NCBI GenBank assembly: GCA_029975915.1
Contig: JARKOC010000542.1
Span: 62,001 to 126,000 of the forward strand
Direction of reading: 5' to 3'
DNA from: Bryobacteraceae bacterium
GTDB lineage: Bacteria > Acidobacteriota > Terriglobia > Bryobacterales > Bryobacteraceae
Length of the DNA: 64,000 nucleotides
The first letter of the stretch is position 1, and every line of letters begins with the position of its first letter. A program made the position numbers and the translations under genes. The notes beneath the pieces are model-generated. The model made no database searches and was not told the DNA's origin. It was given only the letters and a program-made list of their open reading frames with translations. This document shows positions 1-9,600 of the stretch, piece by piece.

Positions 1-225
1 GCCGCTGACCTTTCTGGCCTGCCGCGTACATATCTCCTGACCACAGGTATCGACTCCTTGCGCGACGAAGGATTCTGGTTCGCCTCCCACTTAGCCTCTA
101 CCGGCGTTCCACTCAGCCACACGCATCTCAACGACCACATCCACGGTTTCCTCACCTACCCTGCCGCATTTACCGCAGCCCGCGAGACGATCCAATCCGT
201 CGCCGCCTTTCTCTCAGCCGGATAA
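1..225 (+). CDS. Alpha/beta hydrolase (HSL/esterase family), C-terminal fragment
   Basis: The reading frame is open from base 1 and ends at TAA 223-225, so only the last 74 residues are present. They carry the C-terminal hallmarks of the hormone-sensitive-lipase-type esterases: the YLLTTGIDSLRDEG segment with the catalytic Asp, and the HIHGF segment with the catalytic His. The nucleophile serine and oxyanion-hole motif lie upstream of the window. Enzymes of this family cleave short-chain carboxylic esters; the substrate cannot be told from this fragment. It is followed 80 bases later by fhs on the same strand. Confidence 0.8.
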   Translation, partial: AADLSGLPRTYLLTTGIDSLRDEGFWFASHLASTGVPLSHTHLNDHIHGFLTYPAAFTAARETIQSVAAFLSAG

Positions 226-304
226 GCCAGCGCTCCAACCGCCTTTCCCTCGTGTCATTGCTCACGCCATGGCTCGGGCCTTCCATCCCGGCTACTTGGG
301 CGAT

Positions 305-1951
305 ATGATGCGGCCGGAGGTACCTACCGCTATGCTGCTCATCCGCGAGATCGCCGACAAACTTGAGATTCCCGATGAGTACCTGGAATATTATGGCCGC
401 TACACCGCCAAGCTCCGGCTGGAGCTTCTCTCCCGCCCGCAACGTAATGGCCGGTTGATCTTGGTCACCGCCATCACTCCCACCAGCCATGGCGAAGGTA
501 AGACTGTGGTTTCAATCGGCCTGACTCAAGCCCTCGTCCGGTTGGGCAAGCGAGCCGCCGTGACACTGCGCGAACCCTCTCTCGGCCCGGTCTTCGGCAT
601 CAAAGGCGGGGCCACGGGAGGCGGCCTTTCGCAGGTGCTGCCCAGCGACATCATCAATCTCCACTTCAACGGCGACATACATGCGGTTACCTCCGCCCAC
701 AATCTGCTCGCCGCCATGATCGATGCCCATCTGCACCACGGCAACACGCTTAGGATCGATGTGGACAATATCGTCTGGCCACGCGCTCTAGACATGAACG
801 ATCGGGCGCTCCGGCACGTTATCGTCGGCCTCGGCGGGAAGGCCCACGGCGTGCCGCGTGAAACCGGATTCGTCATCACGGCGGCAAGCGAGGTGATGGC
901 GATTTTGGCGCTGGCCTCGGACCGCGAAGACCTGCGCCACCGGTTGAATGAGATCGTCGCCGGCTTCGATCTCGACAACCGCGCCGTCCGCGCCGCGGAC
1001 ATCCGCGCCACCGGCGGCATGATGGTACTGCTCAACGAGGCGCTCATGCCGAACCTCGTTCAGACCACGGAAGGTGCGCCTGCGTTCGTCCATGCCGGAC
1101 CCTTCGCTAACATCGCACACGGCACGGCCAGCGTGATCAGCCAGCGCATGGCCCTGGGCCTGGCGGATTATGTGGTCAACGAAACGGGCTTCGGCGCTGA
1201 TCTTGGCGCGGAGAAGTACTTCGACATCGTCATGCCCGCCTCCGGCATCCGCCCCGCGCTGGCTGTCCTCATCGCCTCGGCCAAGGCCCTCTGCGCCCAG
1301 GGCGCTGCCAGCGAGAGCGGCCCATTCACCCTGGAAACGCTGCGCGCCGGCTTCCCGAACCTCGACCGCCACATCTCGAATCTGCGCAAATTTGGCGTGC
1401 CTGTCCTGGTTGCCGTAAACCGGTTTCCAGGAGACGCCGATGAACTGACCGCCGAAATAGGACGCCATTGCGCTTCCATGGGAGTCGAGAGTGCTCCCTG
1501 CGACGTCTTCAACAAGGGTGGCGAGGGCGGCCTCGAACTCGCCCAGAAGGCCGTGGCGCTCGCCTCCGGTGATCGTGATCCCAAACCCATTTACGACTAC
1601 TCGCTCGATCTTCAGCAGAAGGCCCGCGTCATCGCTCGCGAGATCTACGGCGCCGAGAGTGTTTATTTCGAAACCGAGGCACGCAAGGCGCTTGCCCGCT
1701 TCACCGAGGCTGGCTTCGGCCGCCTGCCCGTCTGCGTCGCCAAGACCCAATCCTCGCTCACCGATCGTGCAAAACTCTACGGCGCACCGGAGGGTTGGAC
1801 CATGACAGTAAACGGTGCATACCTCTCCGCCGGCGCCGGGTTTGTCGTCGTCACAGCGGGCAACATGATGCGCATGCCGGGGCTCGGTAAATCCCCGCAG
1901 GCATTCCTAATGGATGTGGACGCGCAGGGCGTGATCTCCGGACTGCGTTAG
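305..1951 (+). CDS. fhs: Formate--tetrahydrofolate ligase
   Basis: ATP-dependent ligation of formate to tetrahydrofolate, giving 10-formyl-THF for purine and one-carbon metabolism; cytoplasmic. The whole protein matches the family: the P-loop region TPTSHGEGKT, the REPSLGPVFGIKGGA segment, NLHFNGDIHAV, GLGGKAHGVPRETGF and GPFANIAHG are all in order, and the C-terminus ends with the usual MPGLGKSP region. From the ATG at 305 the product is 548 aa, the normal size. The start is uncertain. The N-terminus expected from the family fits 305/308, but a GGAGG at 316-320 could serve an ATG at 332, and an in-frame ATG also exists at 269. It converges with the DapA-like gene, whose stop is only a few bases away. 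Confidence 0.96.
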   Translation: MMRPEVPTAMLLIREIADKLEIPDEYLEYYGRYTAKLRLELLSRPQRNGRLILVTAITPTSHGEGKTVVSIGLTQALVRLGKRAAVTLREPSLGPVFGIKGGATGGGLSQVLPSDIINLHFNGDIHAVTSAHNLLAAMIDAHLHHGNTLRIDVDNIVWPRALDMNDRALRHVIVGLGGKAHGVPRETGFVITAASEVMAILALASDREDLRHRLNEIVAGFDLDNRAVRAADIRATGGMMVLLNEALMPNLVQTTEGAPAFVHAGPFANIAHGTASVISQRMALGLADYVVNETGFGADLGAEKYFDIVMPASGIRPALAVLIASAKALCAQGAASESGPFTLETLRAGFPNLDRHISNLRKFGVPVLVAVNRFPGDADELTAEIGRHCASMGVESAPCDVFNKGGEGGLELAQKAVALASGDRDPKPIYDYSLDLQQKARVIAREIYGAESVYFETEARKALARFTEAGFGRLPVCVAKTQSSLTDRAKLYGAPEGWTMTVNGAYLSAGAGFVVVTAGNMMRMPGLGKSPQAFLMDVDAQGVISGLR

Positions 1952-1954
1952 GCG

Positions 1955-2929
1955 CTATTCGAGCAGATGCGGATACGCCGCGCAGACACGGTCGATCTCT
2001 TCCAACTGCCCCGGCGAGAGCGATTCGTTTTCGTCGAGACAGAGGATGCTTTTCATCCGCCCCTGCCGCCGAAGGATTTCGTGAATACCCGCGATGCAGC
2101 CGTGGAAGGCGTTCGCCACGTCGAACAGGGCGGCGTTGAGATCGGTCAACTGAGCGCCCAGAGCCAGCAGCAGCGACAGCGGAGTCTGTCCGGCGTGGAT
2201 GCGGTTGAGCATCTCCACGGCTGCCTTTGTCCCCACCGCCCATTGGCCCAGCAAACCGCCGGTGATCCGAAGCGTCTTGCCGCCAAACGCGAAAGGCGTG
2301 ACGAGGTCGGCGACAATGTTGTCGTCATTGCCGGTGTAGAGCGCGATCTCGTCGCCGCGCCCTGATTCAGCCACGCCGCGGATGACGTCCAGCGTCTGAT
2401 ACCGGTTGAACGGCGCCATCTTGATGGCAACCAGGTTTTCGATCTCCGCAGCGCGCCGCCAGAAACCGTATGGGAGAATGCGTCCACCGACTGCGGGTTG
2501 CAGATAGAAACCAACAACGGGAATAATGCCCGCTACGGCTTTCATATGCACCACCAGTTCGTCGATAGTGGCCTCGCGCATTGCGCCCAGGCTCAGCAGC
2601 CCCGCGTCGTAGCCCAGGTCGCGCGCCAGTTCAGCTTCCTTGAGCGCCTGCGGCGTTTTACCGCAGACGCCGGCGATCATGATGGCGTCGCGGCCCTTGG
2701 CTTCCTCCAGAGCCATACGCAGGACAGGCTCAAGCAGTGCGTGCTTGGGATCGCGGATGGCGAACTGCGTCGTGTGAACGCCCACGGCCACGCCGCCGGC
2801 GCCCGAATCGAGGTAATAGCGCGTCAGGCCGCGCTGCGCCTCCTCGTCGAGCTTGCGGTTCGAGCCTAGAGCAAGCGGATGGGCGGGAATGACGCACCCC
2901 GCCAGCAGTTTCGCGCGCAGCTGATTCAT
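1955..2929 (-). CDS. Dihydrodipicolinate synthase/N-acetylneuraminate lyase family aldolase
   Basis: A 324-aa TIM-barrel class I aldolase. The two key family residues are visible at the canonical spacing: Tyr142 in GFYLQP and the Schiff-base Lys170 in AIKMAP, 28 residues apart as in DapA. It lacks the close similarity expected of the housekeeping DapA, and it sits 4 bases behind an SDR-like gene. A role in sugar-acid or keto-acid breakdown is therefore more likely than lysine synthesis, but the substrate is not known. It is the last gene of a co-directional run that begins with hoxE, 36 bases or less separating each member at this end, so it may be co-transcribed with the hydrogenase. Confidence 0.82.
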   Translation of the reverse strand: MNQLRAKLLAGCVIPAHPLALGSNRKLDEEAQRGLTRYYLDSGAGGVAVGVHTTQFAIRDPKHALLEPVLRMALEEAKGRDAIMIAGVCGKTPQALKEAELARDLGYDAGLLSLGAMREATIDELVVHMKAVAGIIPVVGFYLQPAVGGRILPYGFWRRAAEIENLVAIKMAPFNRYQTLDVIRGVAESGRGDEIALYTGNDDNIVADLVTPFAFGGKTLRITGGLLGQWAVGTKAAVEMLNRIHAGQTPLSLLLALGAQLTDLNAALFDVANAFHGCIAGIHEILRRQGRMKSILCLDENESLSPGQLEEIDRVCAAYPHLLE

Positions 2930-2933
2930 GGAT

Positions 2934-3926
2934 TCAAAACTTTCCGTCCCTCACTTGGAACTTCGTCGGTTTGCCCAACAACTCGCCGCCCGAGCCGACC
3001 CATTCGGCCACCCATCCCATCAACTCCTCCACGCCCACTTCCGGTGCGCCAAACAACCCATGGCATTTTGAAGCATTGCTAAGCAATGCCGTCGGCTGTT
3101 CCTCGCCCGTGATGACCGGTTCACGGCCCAGCAACTTCCCGAACTCAATGGCCAGATGCCTGACGCTTAACGTCTCCATCCCTGTCAAATTTAGAATCGC
3201 AGGAGGTGTTGATGCCAAGCCCAGCGACCGGAAACAGACTGAATTCGCATAGCCTTGCCAGATGACGTTTACGTGCCCCATCGAAACATCTACGGGAACG
3301 CCATCGCGGACCTTCACGGCGATGTCTACCAACACGCCGTAGCGCAACTCCACCGCATAGTTCAGCCGCAACAAAGAGACCTTAGTGCCGAACTGCAGCG
3401 AACCATACGTGAACATTCGTTCCCGGCCTAGCGCCGACCAAGCATATTCGCCCACCGGATCGACGGGCATCTCCTCGGTCGGCCCGCCGCTGGCCACCGG
3501 CGTCAGCGGGTAGACGTTGCCGGTTGAGAAACTCACAATGCGCGAATGCCGATACCGTCTGGCGACTAACGCCGGGAGCAGGACGTTGGTCGACCACGTC
3601 TGCTCCGGCGCTCCCGTTGAGCCAAACTTCCTGGCCGCCAAGAACAGTACGTTCGGCGCATCGGGCAGAGCATCCAGAGCGCCGTCTGCGAGCAGATCGG
3701 ACTGAATGTGCATCGCCCCCGGCACGTTGAGAGGGCTGCGCGATACGGTGATCAACTTGTGCTTGCTTCCCGACTCGTCCATCGCGCGGCGGACGCGCCG
3801 GGCGAGCGAGGGTCCCATCTTACCGGCAGCGCCGAGAACCAGCACGTCGCCAGCAATCTGGCGCGCGAATTCTATGTCTTCCGCCGACGGGGTTGAGAGC
3901 TTATTCTCCAACTGTTCCAGGGTCAT
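2934..3926 (-). CDS. NAD(P)-binding SDR/epimerase-like protein lacking the catalytic lysine
   Basis: 330 aa with a Rossmann fold of the extended SDR (epimerase/dehydratase) type: dinucleotide motif GAAGKMG at residues 32-38 after a short helical N-terminus, and a typical SFSTGNVYP strand. The active-site segment reads YAWSA (Tyr161, Ser164, Ala165), so the Lys of the usual YxxSK is replaced by Ala. The protein may bind a nucleotide without the standard chemistry or use other residues. It lies 36 bases downstream of hoxH and 4 bases upstream of the DapA-like gene, which suggests a two-gene unit carried on the hox transcript. Substrate unknown. Confidence 0.75.
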   Translation of the reverse strand: MTLEQLENKLSTPSAEDIEFARQIAGDVLVLGAAGKMGPSLARRVRRAMDESGSKHKLITVSRSPLNVPGAMHIQSDLLADGALDALPDAPNVLFLAARKFGSTGAPEQTWSTNVLLPALVARRYRHSRIVSFSTGNVYPLTPVASGGPTEEMPVDPVGEYAWSALGRERMFTYGSLQFGTKVSLLRLNYAVELRYGVLVDIAVKVRDGVPVDVSMGHVNVIWQGYANSVCFRSLGLASTPPAILNLTGMETLSVRHLAIEFGKLLGREPVITGEEQPTALLSNASKCHGLFGAPEVGVEELMGWVAEWVGSGGELLGKPTKFQVRDGKF

Positions 3927-3962
3927 TTCAGTCGATTCTACAGCAGCGCCGGCGGCCTCGGA

Positions 3963-5396
3963 TTAAGCGGCGTCGCACGCCGCCGTCTCCAGCACCTCGC
4001 CGCCGGGCGCGATCAGTTCAATCACCAGCGGTATCTGGCCCAACGCATGGGTCGAGCAGGACAGACACGGATCGAACGCGCGCACTACCGCCTGCACCCG
4101 GTTCAACATGCCCTCTTCAATCTTCGCGCCCCTGACGAAGCGTTTCGCCACCTGGTCCACTGCGTTGTTCATCGCCAGGTTGTTGTGGCCGGTGGCGATG
4201 ATCAGATTCGCCCACTTTATGGCGCCGGACTCGTCCACCTTGTAATGATGGATCAAAACGCCGCGCGGCGCTTCGGCGATGCCCACGCCTTCCAGCGCGT
4301 TCACATCGGCCCGCGCCCTGACGTGAGTGTCGAGAATGCGCGGATCGGCCAGAAGTTGCTCCATCCGCTCGACGCAGTACATCGCTTCGATCAGCCGCGC
4401 GTAATGGAAGTAGAAAGCACTTTGCGGATCGCGCCCCAGCCTATCGCGGTACCGGCCCAGTTCGGCGTCGGCTTCCGGCGTGCCGCAGCGTTCGGCGACG
4501 TTCAGCCGGGCCAGGGGCCCGACTCGGTAAATGCCGGCCGGGAATCCGCGAGGCTTGAAATAGGGTGCTTTGAGATAGGAATGCGGTAACACCCCTTCGC
4601 CGATGTAGCGGACGTAGTCGAGCGGATCCTCGACCTCGGCCACCGTGCCGCCGGCGTCTGGATCACGGAATCGCAGAGTGCCGTCGTACATCCGCAAATC
4701 ACCTTTGGCTGATACCAGCCCGGCGTACATGGTCGGCTGATTGCCGAAACTCTCGATCTCGGCCTCGAACTTGTCAAGGACCGGCACGAACAGCTTTAGC
4801 GCCCGCCGGACGATGGACTTGGCGATGTTGATCTCGCTCAGGATGGCGTCGCGTGCGTCAGTTGAAAGGGGGGCGTTCACGCCGCCCGGCACCGTCCACG
4901 AGGGGTGAACCCGCTCACCGGCCATGCGCTCGATCGCCGCCTGCCCGAACTTGCGCAGCGCGATGCCATCGTGCGCAATCTCAGGATGCTGTTCCAGAAT
5001 GCCCACGATGTTGCGCTTGGCCGGATCCGAGTCCATGCCCAGCAGAATGTCCGGCGCCGAGAGATGGAAAAAGCTCAGTGCGTGGGACTGAACGATCTGC
5101 GCACAGTGCAGCAGTTCACGCAAGAGTTCGGCCGTCTTTGGAACCCTTACGGCCATGATCGAGTCGCAGGCCTTAACCGATGCCAGCAGATGGCTGATCG
5201 GACAGATGCCGCAAATCCTCGCCGTGATGGACGGCATTTCGTAATACGGCCGGCCTTCGACGAACTTCTCGAATCCGCGGACCTGTGTCACATGAAACTG
5301 CGTTGATTCGACCTCGCCGGCGTCGTTCAGGTGGATGCTTACCTTGCCGTGACCCTCAATGCGAGTGATGTGGGGGATTACGATTTTCTTGCCCAT
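3963..5396 (-). CDS. hoxH: [NiFe] hydrogenase large subunit HoxH (group 3d-like)
   Basis: Catalytic subunit of a cytoplasmic bidirectional hydrogenase; it holds the NiFe(CN)2CO site where H2 is split or formed. Both metal-binding motifs are present: RICGICP (Cys62, Cys65) and DPCLSCSTH (Cys444, Cys447, His450). The segment GFEKFVEGRPYYEMPSITAR is typical of NAD-linked group 3d enzymes. A tail of 27 residues follows His450, which by family precedent is removed by a maturation endopeptidase; no such protease lies in the window. The start at 5396 (477 aa) is chosen because GAGGAGG stands 5 bases before this ATG. An upstream in-frame TTG at 5414 overlaps the hoxY stop and has no such site. Confidence 0.95.
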   Translation of the reverse strand: MGKKIVIPHITRIEGHGKVSIHLNDAGEVESTQFHVTQVRGFEKFVEGRPYYEMPSITARICGICPISHLLASVKACDSIMAVRVPKTAELLRELLHCAQIVQSHALSFFHLSAPDILLGMDSDPAKRNIVGILEQHPEIAHDGIALRKFGQAAIERMAGERVHPSWTVPGGVNAPLSTDARDAILSEINIAKSIVRRALKLFVPVLDKFEAEIESFGNQPTMYAGLVSAKGDLRMYDGTLRFRDPDAGGTVAEVEDPLDYVRYIGEGVLPHSYLKAPYFKPRGFPAGIYRVGPLARLNVAERCGTPEADAELGRYRDRLGRDPQSAFYFHYARLIEAMYCVERMEQLLADPRILDTHVRARADVNALEGVGIAEAPRGVLIHHYKVDESGAIKWANLIIATGHNNLAMNNAVDQVAKRFVRGAKIEEGMLNRVQAVVRAFDPCLSCSTHALGQIPLVIELIAPGGEVLETAACDAA

Positions 5397-5401
5397 CCAG
5401 C

Positions 5402-5408
5402 CCTCCTC
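5402..5408 (-). promoter_or_regulatory. Strong ribosome-binding site deciding the hoxH start
   Basis: GAGGAGG on the minus strand, five bases before the ATG at 5396. It overlaps the TGA stop of hoxY (5407-5409), so hoxH is probably translated by re-initiation or coupling after hoxY. It argues against the TTG at 5414 as the start. Confidence 0.75.
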
Positions 5409-5946
5409 AACCAAACTTCACAAGCCCCTTGAGATTGGGCTTCTTGCCTTCCAGCAGACTCGTCAACACATGTGCGATTGCTCCAGGCTTCGGCGGGCAC
5501 CCCGGAATGTGGATGTCCACCTTCACGATGTCGGCCAGCGGCACAGCATGGCGCAACAGGGCCGGAACCCCATCCTTCGGTATGCCCTGAGCCGCATCCG
5601 CCCCTTCGACATAGACTCGATCCAATAGATTCTTGACCGGAATTGTGTTCCGCATCGAGGGAACATTCGATGTCACGGCGCAGTCGCCCAGCGAGATCAG
5701 CACTTTCGTCTTTGCCCTGATTGTTTGGGCCAGTTTCTGGTCGCCTACCGACGAAACCGCTCCTTCCACCAGCGCCACATCCACGGCTTCGGGATACTCC
5801 GGCGCATCCACCAGTGGCCCGTACACCAGATCCACTTTCTCCACCAGCGCCACCAGCAATTCATCGACGTCCAGGAGCGACATGTGGCAACCGGAGCAGC
5901 CGTCCAGCCATGCCGTGGCCAGTTTCACCTTTGGTTTGCCGGTCAC
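5407..5946 (-). CDS. hoxY: [NiFe] hydrogenase small subunit HoxY
   Basis: 179-aa electron-transfer subunit that pairs with HoxH and holds the proximal [4Fe-4S] cluster. Four cysteine ligands can be assigned: Cys17 and Cys20 in DGCSGCHMS, Cys89 in LGDCAV and Cys150 in PGCPPKPG. The length is that of the short group 3 small subunits, with no Tat signal and no medial or distal cluster domain, so the enzyme is cytoplasmic. It starts with GTG whose GTGA overlaps the hoxU stop, a sign of translational coupling. The downstream hoxH follows after 10 bases. Confidence 0.95.
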   Translation of the reverse strand: MTGKPKVKLATAWLDGCSGCHMSLLDVDELLVALVEKVDLVYGPLVDAPEYPEAVDVALVEGAVSSVGDQKLAQTIRAKTKVLISLGDCAVTSNVPSMRNTIPVKNLLDRVYVEGADAAQGIPKDGVPALLRHAVPLADIVKVDIHIPGCPPKPGAIAHVLTSLLEGKKPNLKGLVKFG

Positions 5947-6653
5947 TTCGCACCTCCCCTCACTACAGCCAGGCGTTCCACGGTGTCAGACCTCTTCACC
6001 ATCTCCTCCACGGCGAATCCCTTTTCGGCGAGAGCGCCCGTCGGACACACCTGGACGCACTTGCCGCAGGAGGTGCAGTTGCGCGACGCGCCCCAACTCC
6101 GGTTCATCTCGCACGTAAGCATTGACGAGATGCCGCGTCCGGCGATATCCCAAACATGCGCCCCTTCAACTTCTGCGCATACTCGCACGCAGCGGGTGCA
6201 GAGGATGCAGCGGTTGTGGTCCAGCACGAAGCGCGGATGCGACATGTCCACGGGCAGCTTCGGGTATCTGTAGTTGTAGCGGACGCTCGTCACGCCCAGC
6301 GCCTCGCTGAGCGACTGGAGTTCGCAATGACCGTTCGAAACGCATACTGCGCAGACGTGGTTGCGTTCACTCAACAGAAGTTCCAGCGCCTGCCTCCGGT
6401 ATGCATCCAGCCGGGCTGACTTGATCGTAACCGACATGCCTTCCTGGGCTGGCGTCGTGCACGACGGCATCAACCGGTTAACGCCTGCCACTTCCACCAT
6501 GCAGAGCCTGCACGCTCCCACGGGCTTGAGCCCCTTCATGTTGCACAGTCCGGGGATCCATTTCCCGTTCGCCTTCGCGGCCTCGAAAATGGTCGTTCCC
6601 CTTTCAGCTTTCACCAGTTCGCCATCGATGCGGATTGTGATTTTCGACTCCAT
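5943..6653 (-). CDS. hoxU: Hydrogenase diaphorase subunit HoxU (NuoG N-terminal-like ferredoxin)
   Basis: 236-aa Fe-S wire between the diaphorase HoxF and the HoxYH dimer. Cluster ligands appear in the standard order: [2Fe-2S] Cys37, Cys48, Cys51, Cys65; a His-ligated [4Fe-4S] from His99, Cys101, Cys104, Cys110; and two further [4Fe-4S] sites at Cys149/152/155/159 and Cys193/196/199/203. The protein stops where NuoG would continue into its molybdopterin-like domain, as expected for HoxU. GGGAG precedes the ATG at 6653. It lies 24 bases behind hoxF and overlaps the start of hoxY. Confidence 0.95.
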   Translation of the reverse strand: MESKITIRIDGELVKAERGTTIFEAAKANGKWIPGLCNMKGLKPVGACRLCMVEVAGVNRLMPSCTTPAQEGMSVTIKSARLDAYRRQALELLLSERNHVCAVCVSNGHCELQSLSEALGVTSVRYNYRYPKLPVDMSHPRFVLDHNRCILCTRCVRVCAEVEGAHVWDIAGRGISSMLTCEMNRSWGASRNCTSCGKCVQVCPTGALAEKGFAVEEMVKRSDTVERLAVVRGGAK

Positions 6654-6677
6654 GATTTGCTCCCGGCTCCGACGCTC

Positions 6678-9600
6678 CTAGTGGCCGTTCTCCTTGATGT
6701 CGCAGCGCAGGCAACGGCATGTCTCCTCCATCGCCTCCACCGGCGTCAATCCCGTGACGGCTTCCATGAAGCCCCGCGCCCGCTCCTCGGCCGGCAACTC
6801 GTGAACGTGATGGCGCGGACTCTCTGAAACGTGCGCTGGAGGCGTCATTGAGTAGTCGAACTCCGGCCAAAGATTCGGCCAGCGGAACTCACCCATGAGC
6901 TTCTGGTCGATGTTGCGCGCCGCTTTCTTGCCGTATCCCATGGCGTTTGAGACGTTTGAGGCTCCAGAGATGAGGTCGCCGCCGGCGTAGAAGTTCGGAC
7001 GTGATGTCTCGAGCGTGAATGGACTCACTTCGAGCATCTTTTCCTTTTCCTTCAGTGCCAGTCCAGAGGCTTTGAGGAAGTCTAGGTCGACGGTTTCGCC
7101 CACGGCCAGAATGACGGTGTCGCACTCGAAACGCTGGATCTCGCCGGTGGGCACGGGCCTTCTGCGTCCTGAACTGTCGAACTCGCCCAGTTTGGTCTTC
7201 GCGCATTCAATCGCCCGGACGCTTCCGTCTTCGCCTGCCACGATGCGGTGCGGTGTGGCCAGGAACTCATACTTGACACCTTCCTCTTCAGCCGCCTCGG
7301 TCTCCTCGGGAATCGCCGGCATGTCTTTCCGCTCGCGCCGGTAGATCACCGTCACGTCGGCGCCCATCCGGAGAGCCGTCCGAGCCGAGTCGATGGCCGC
7401 GTTGCCACCTCCGATTACGACCACTTTCTTTCCGAGCGGCACGGACTCGTTCTTGGACAGCGCTTCCAGGAACGGCAGCGCGTGCAAGACACCGGCAAGT
7501 TCTGTGCCGGGCAGGTACACCCACGTTTCTTTCCACGTCCCAATCGAGAGGAAAACGCCGTCATAGTTGGCCGAAAGATCGTTGAGAGAAACCTCATCGC
7601 CGACCACGGCGTTGAAAACGAATTCGACGCCAAGACGCCGGATCAGTTTCAGCTCATCGTCCAGGACGCTCTTCGGCAGCCGGTATTCGGGCAACGCGTA
7701 ACGCAACATGCCACCGGCGTCCGCGTTGTTCTCATATACCGTTACGGCGTGGCCCAGCATGGCTAGATAGAAGGCGCAGGTTAGGCCCGTCGGACCAGCG
7801 CCAACCACGGCTACTTTTCGGCCGGTCGGCGGGAACTTGTAGGAAAGCACTCTCTCGATCAGGGCTTCGTAGCGCCCGCTGGCGTAAATTGAATCGGCGA
7901 TGAAACGATGCACGTCGCGCATGTTGACCGCCTCATCGATTCCCTCCCGCCTGCAGCGGCTATCACAAGGATGCTGGCAAACCCTGCCGGTCGACGCTGG
8001 CAGCGGGTTGTCCAGCACAACCGACACGAACGCATCCTCGATCCGGTCCGCCTTGAGAAGCTCAAGGAACCTCGGGATGTTCATGTGGAGAGGACAAGAG
8101 TTCTCACACGGGCTCAGGGCAAGTTCGTCGCAAACGCCGGCCCGGCAGCGGTGCGCCCGAAGATGGTCCTCGAACTCCTGGCGGAAATGCCGCAGCGTGG
8201 TCAGGACCGGATTCGGAGCCGTCTGCCCCAGTCCGCACAGCGACATGTCGCGGATCATTCGCGACAGCTCGTCCAACGTCACCAGATCGGCTTCGGTCGC
8301 GCTACCCGTCGTAAACCTGTTCAGGATTGACAACATCTGATCGAGCCCGACCCTGCACGGCACGCACTTTCCGCACGATTCTGAATGTGTGAATTCGATG
8401 AAGTACCTCGCCACGTCCACCATGCAGTTGTCTTCGTCCATGACCACCATGCCGCCCGAGCCCATGATGGATCCCAACTGCGCCAGCGTTTCGTAGTCCA
8501 CCGCCGTGTCGAACATGTCCTTTGGGATGCAGCCGCCTGAAGGTCCTCCGGTCTGCACCGATTTCACCGACTTCATCGCCGGTGCGCCACCGCCAATATC
8601 GAAGACGAACTTCTTCAACGGCGTTCCAAGCGGCATCTCGACAAGTCCGGTCCGCTGGACTTTCCCCACCAGCGAGAAGACCTTTGTCCCGGGGCTTTTC
8701 GGCGACCCGGTTTCGGTGAACCACGCTGGCCCCTTCACCACGATCGGCGCAACGTTGTACCAGGTCTCGACGTTATTGATGTTGGTCGGCTTGCCGTAGA
8801 GACCGCTCTCAGCCGGATACGGAGGCCTGGGAGTCGGCCGGCCCGCGCGTCCTTCAAGAGAGCGGATTAGCGCCGTCTCCTCACCGCAAACGAAGGCGCC
8901 CGCGCCCTCCACCAGGCGCAACCGGAAATTGAAGCCGCGGCCCAGAATGTTGTCGCCCAGCAGTCCTCGCTCCTCGGCTTCGTCAATCGCGTGGTTCAAC
9001 CGGTGAACTGCGAGCGGATACTCTGCTCTGACGTACAGGATGCCTTCGGTCGCACCCGTGACATAGCCGCCGATGATCATCCCCTCAATCAGACCGTGCG
9101 GATCGCCTTCGATTTCATTGCGGTTCATGTAGGCGCCGGGGTCGCCTTCGTCCGCGTTGCAGATCAGGTACTTTTGGTCCGACTGCGCTTTGCGCAGCAT
9201 GTCCCACTTCAGCCCCGTCTGGTATCCAGCCCCACCCCGGCCCCGCAGTTTCGCCGCTTTGATCTGCTCAATCACCATTTCTGGATTGGCGTCGATCAGT
9301 ACCTTGTAGAGCGCCTGATATCCGCCAACCGCAAAGTACTCCTCGATGTCGGACGGCGAGATCAAACCGCAGTTGCGCAGGACAATCTTGGTCTGTCCCT
9401 GAAAGAACGGGACCTCATTCCAGTTGGGCAATTCGGGCAGTCCGGAGCCGTACTTGACCGATCCCGTGATGTGGTCCCATTCTTCCACCTTGCACAGTGC
9501 TAGTTCCATCGGGATTCGCCCCGAGGCTAGGTCGTCCAACAGAGCTTCGACATCCTGCTCCCTCACCTTGCGCAGGATCACCAGCGGCAGTCCTGGCAGC

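Noticed and set aside
788..1750. Long open frame on the strand opposite fhs
   Set aside because: The plus-strand frame is an unmistakable formate-THF ligase; the opposite frame has no family features and reflects high-G+C composition.
5397..5414. TTG start that would extend HoxH by six residues
   Set aside because: The downstream ATG has GAGGAGG at ideal spacing; the extension consists of that ribosome-binding sequence itself.
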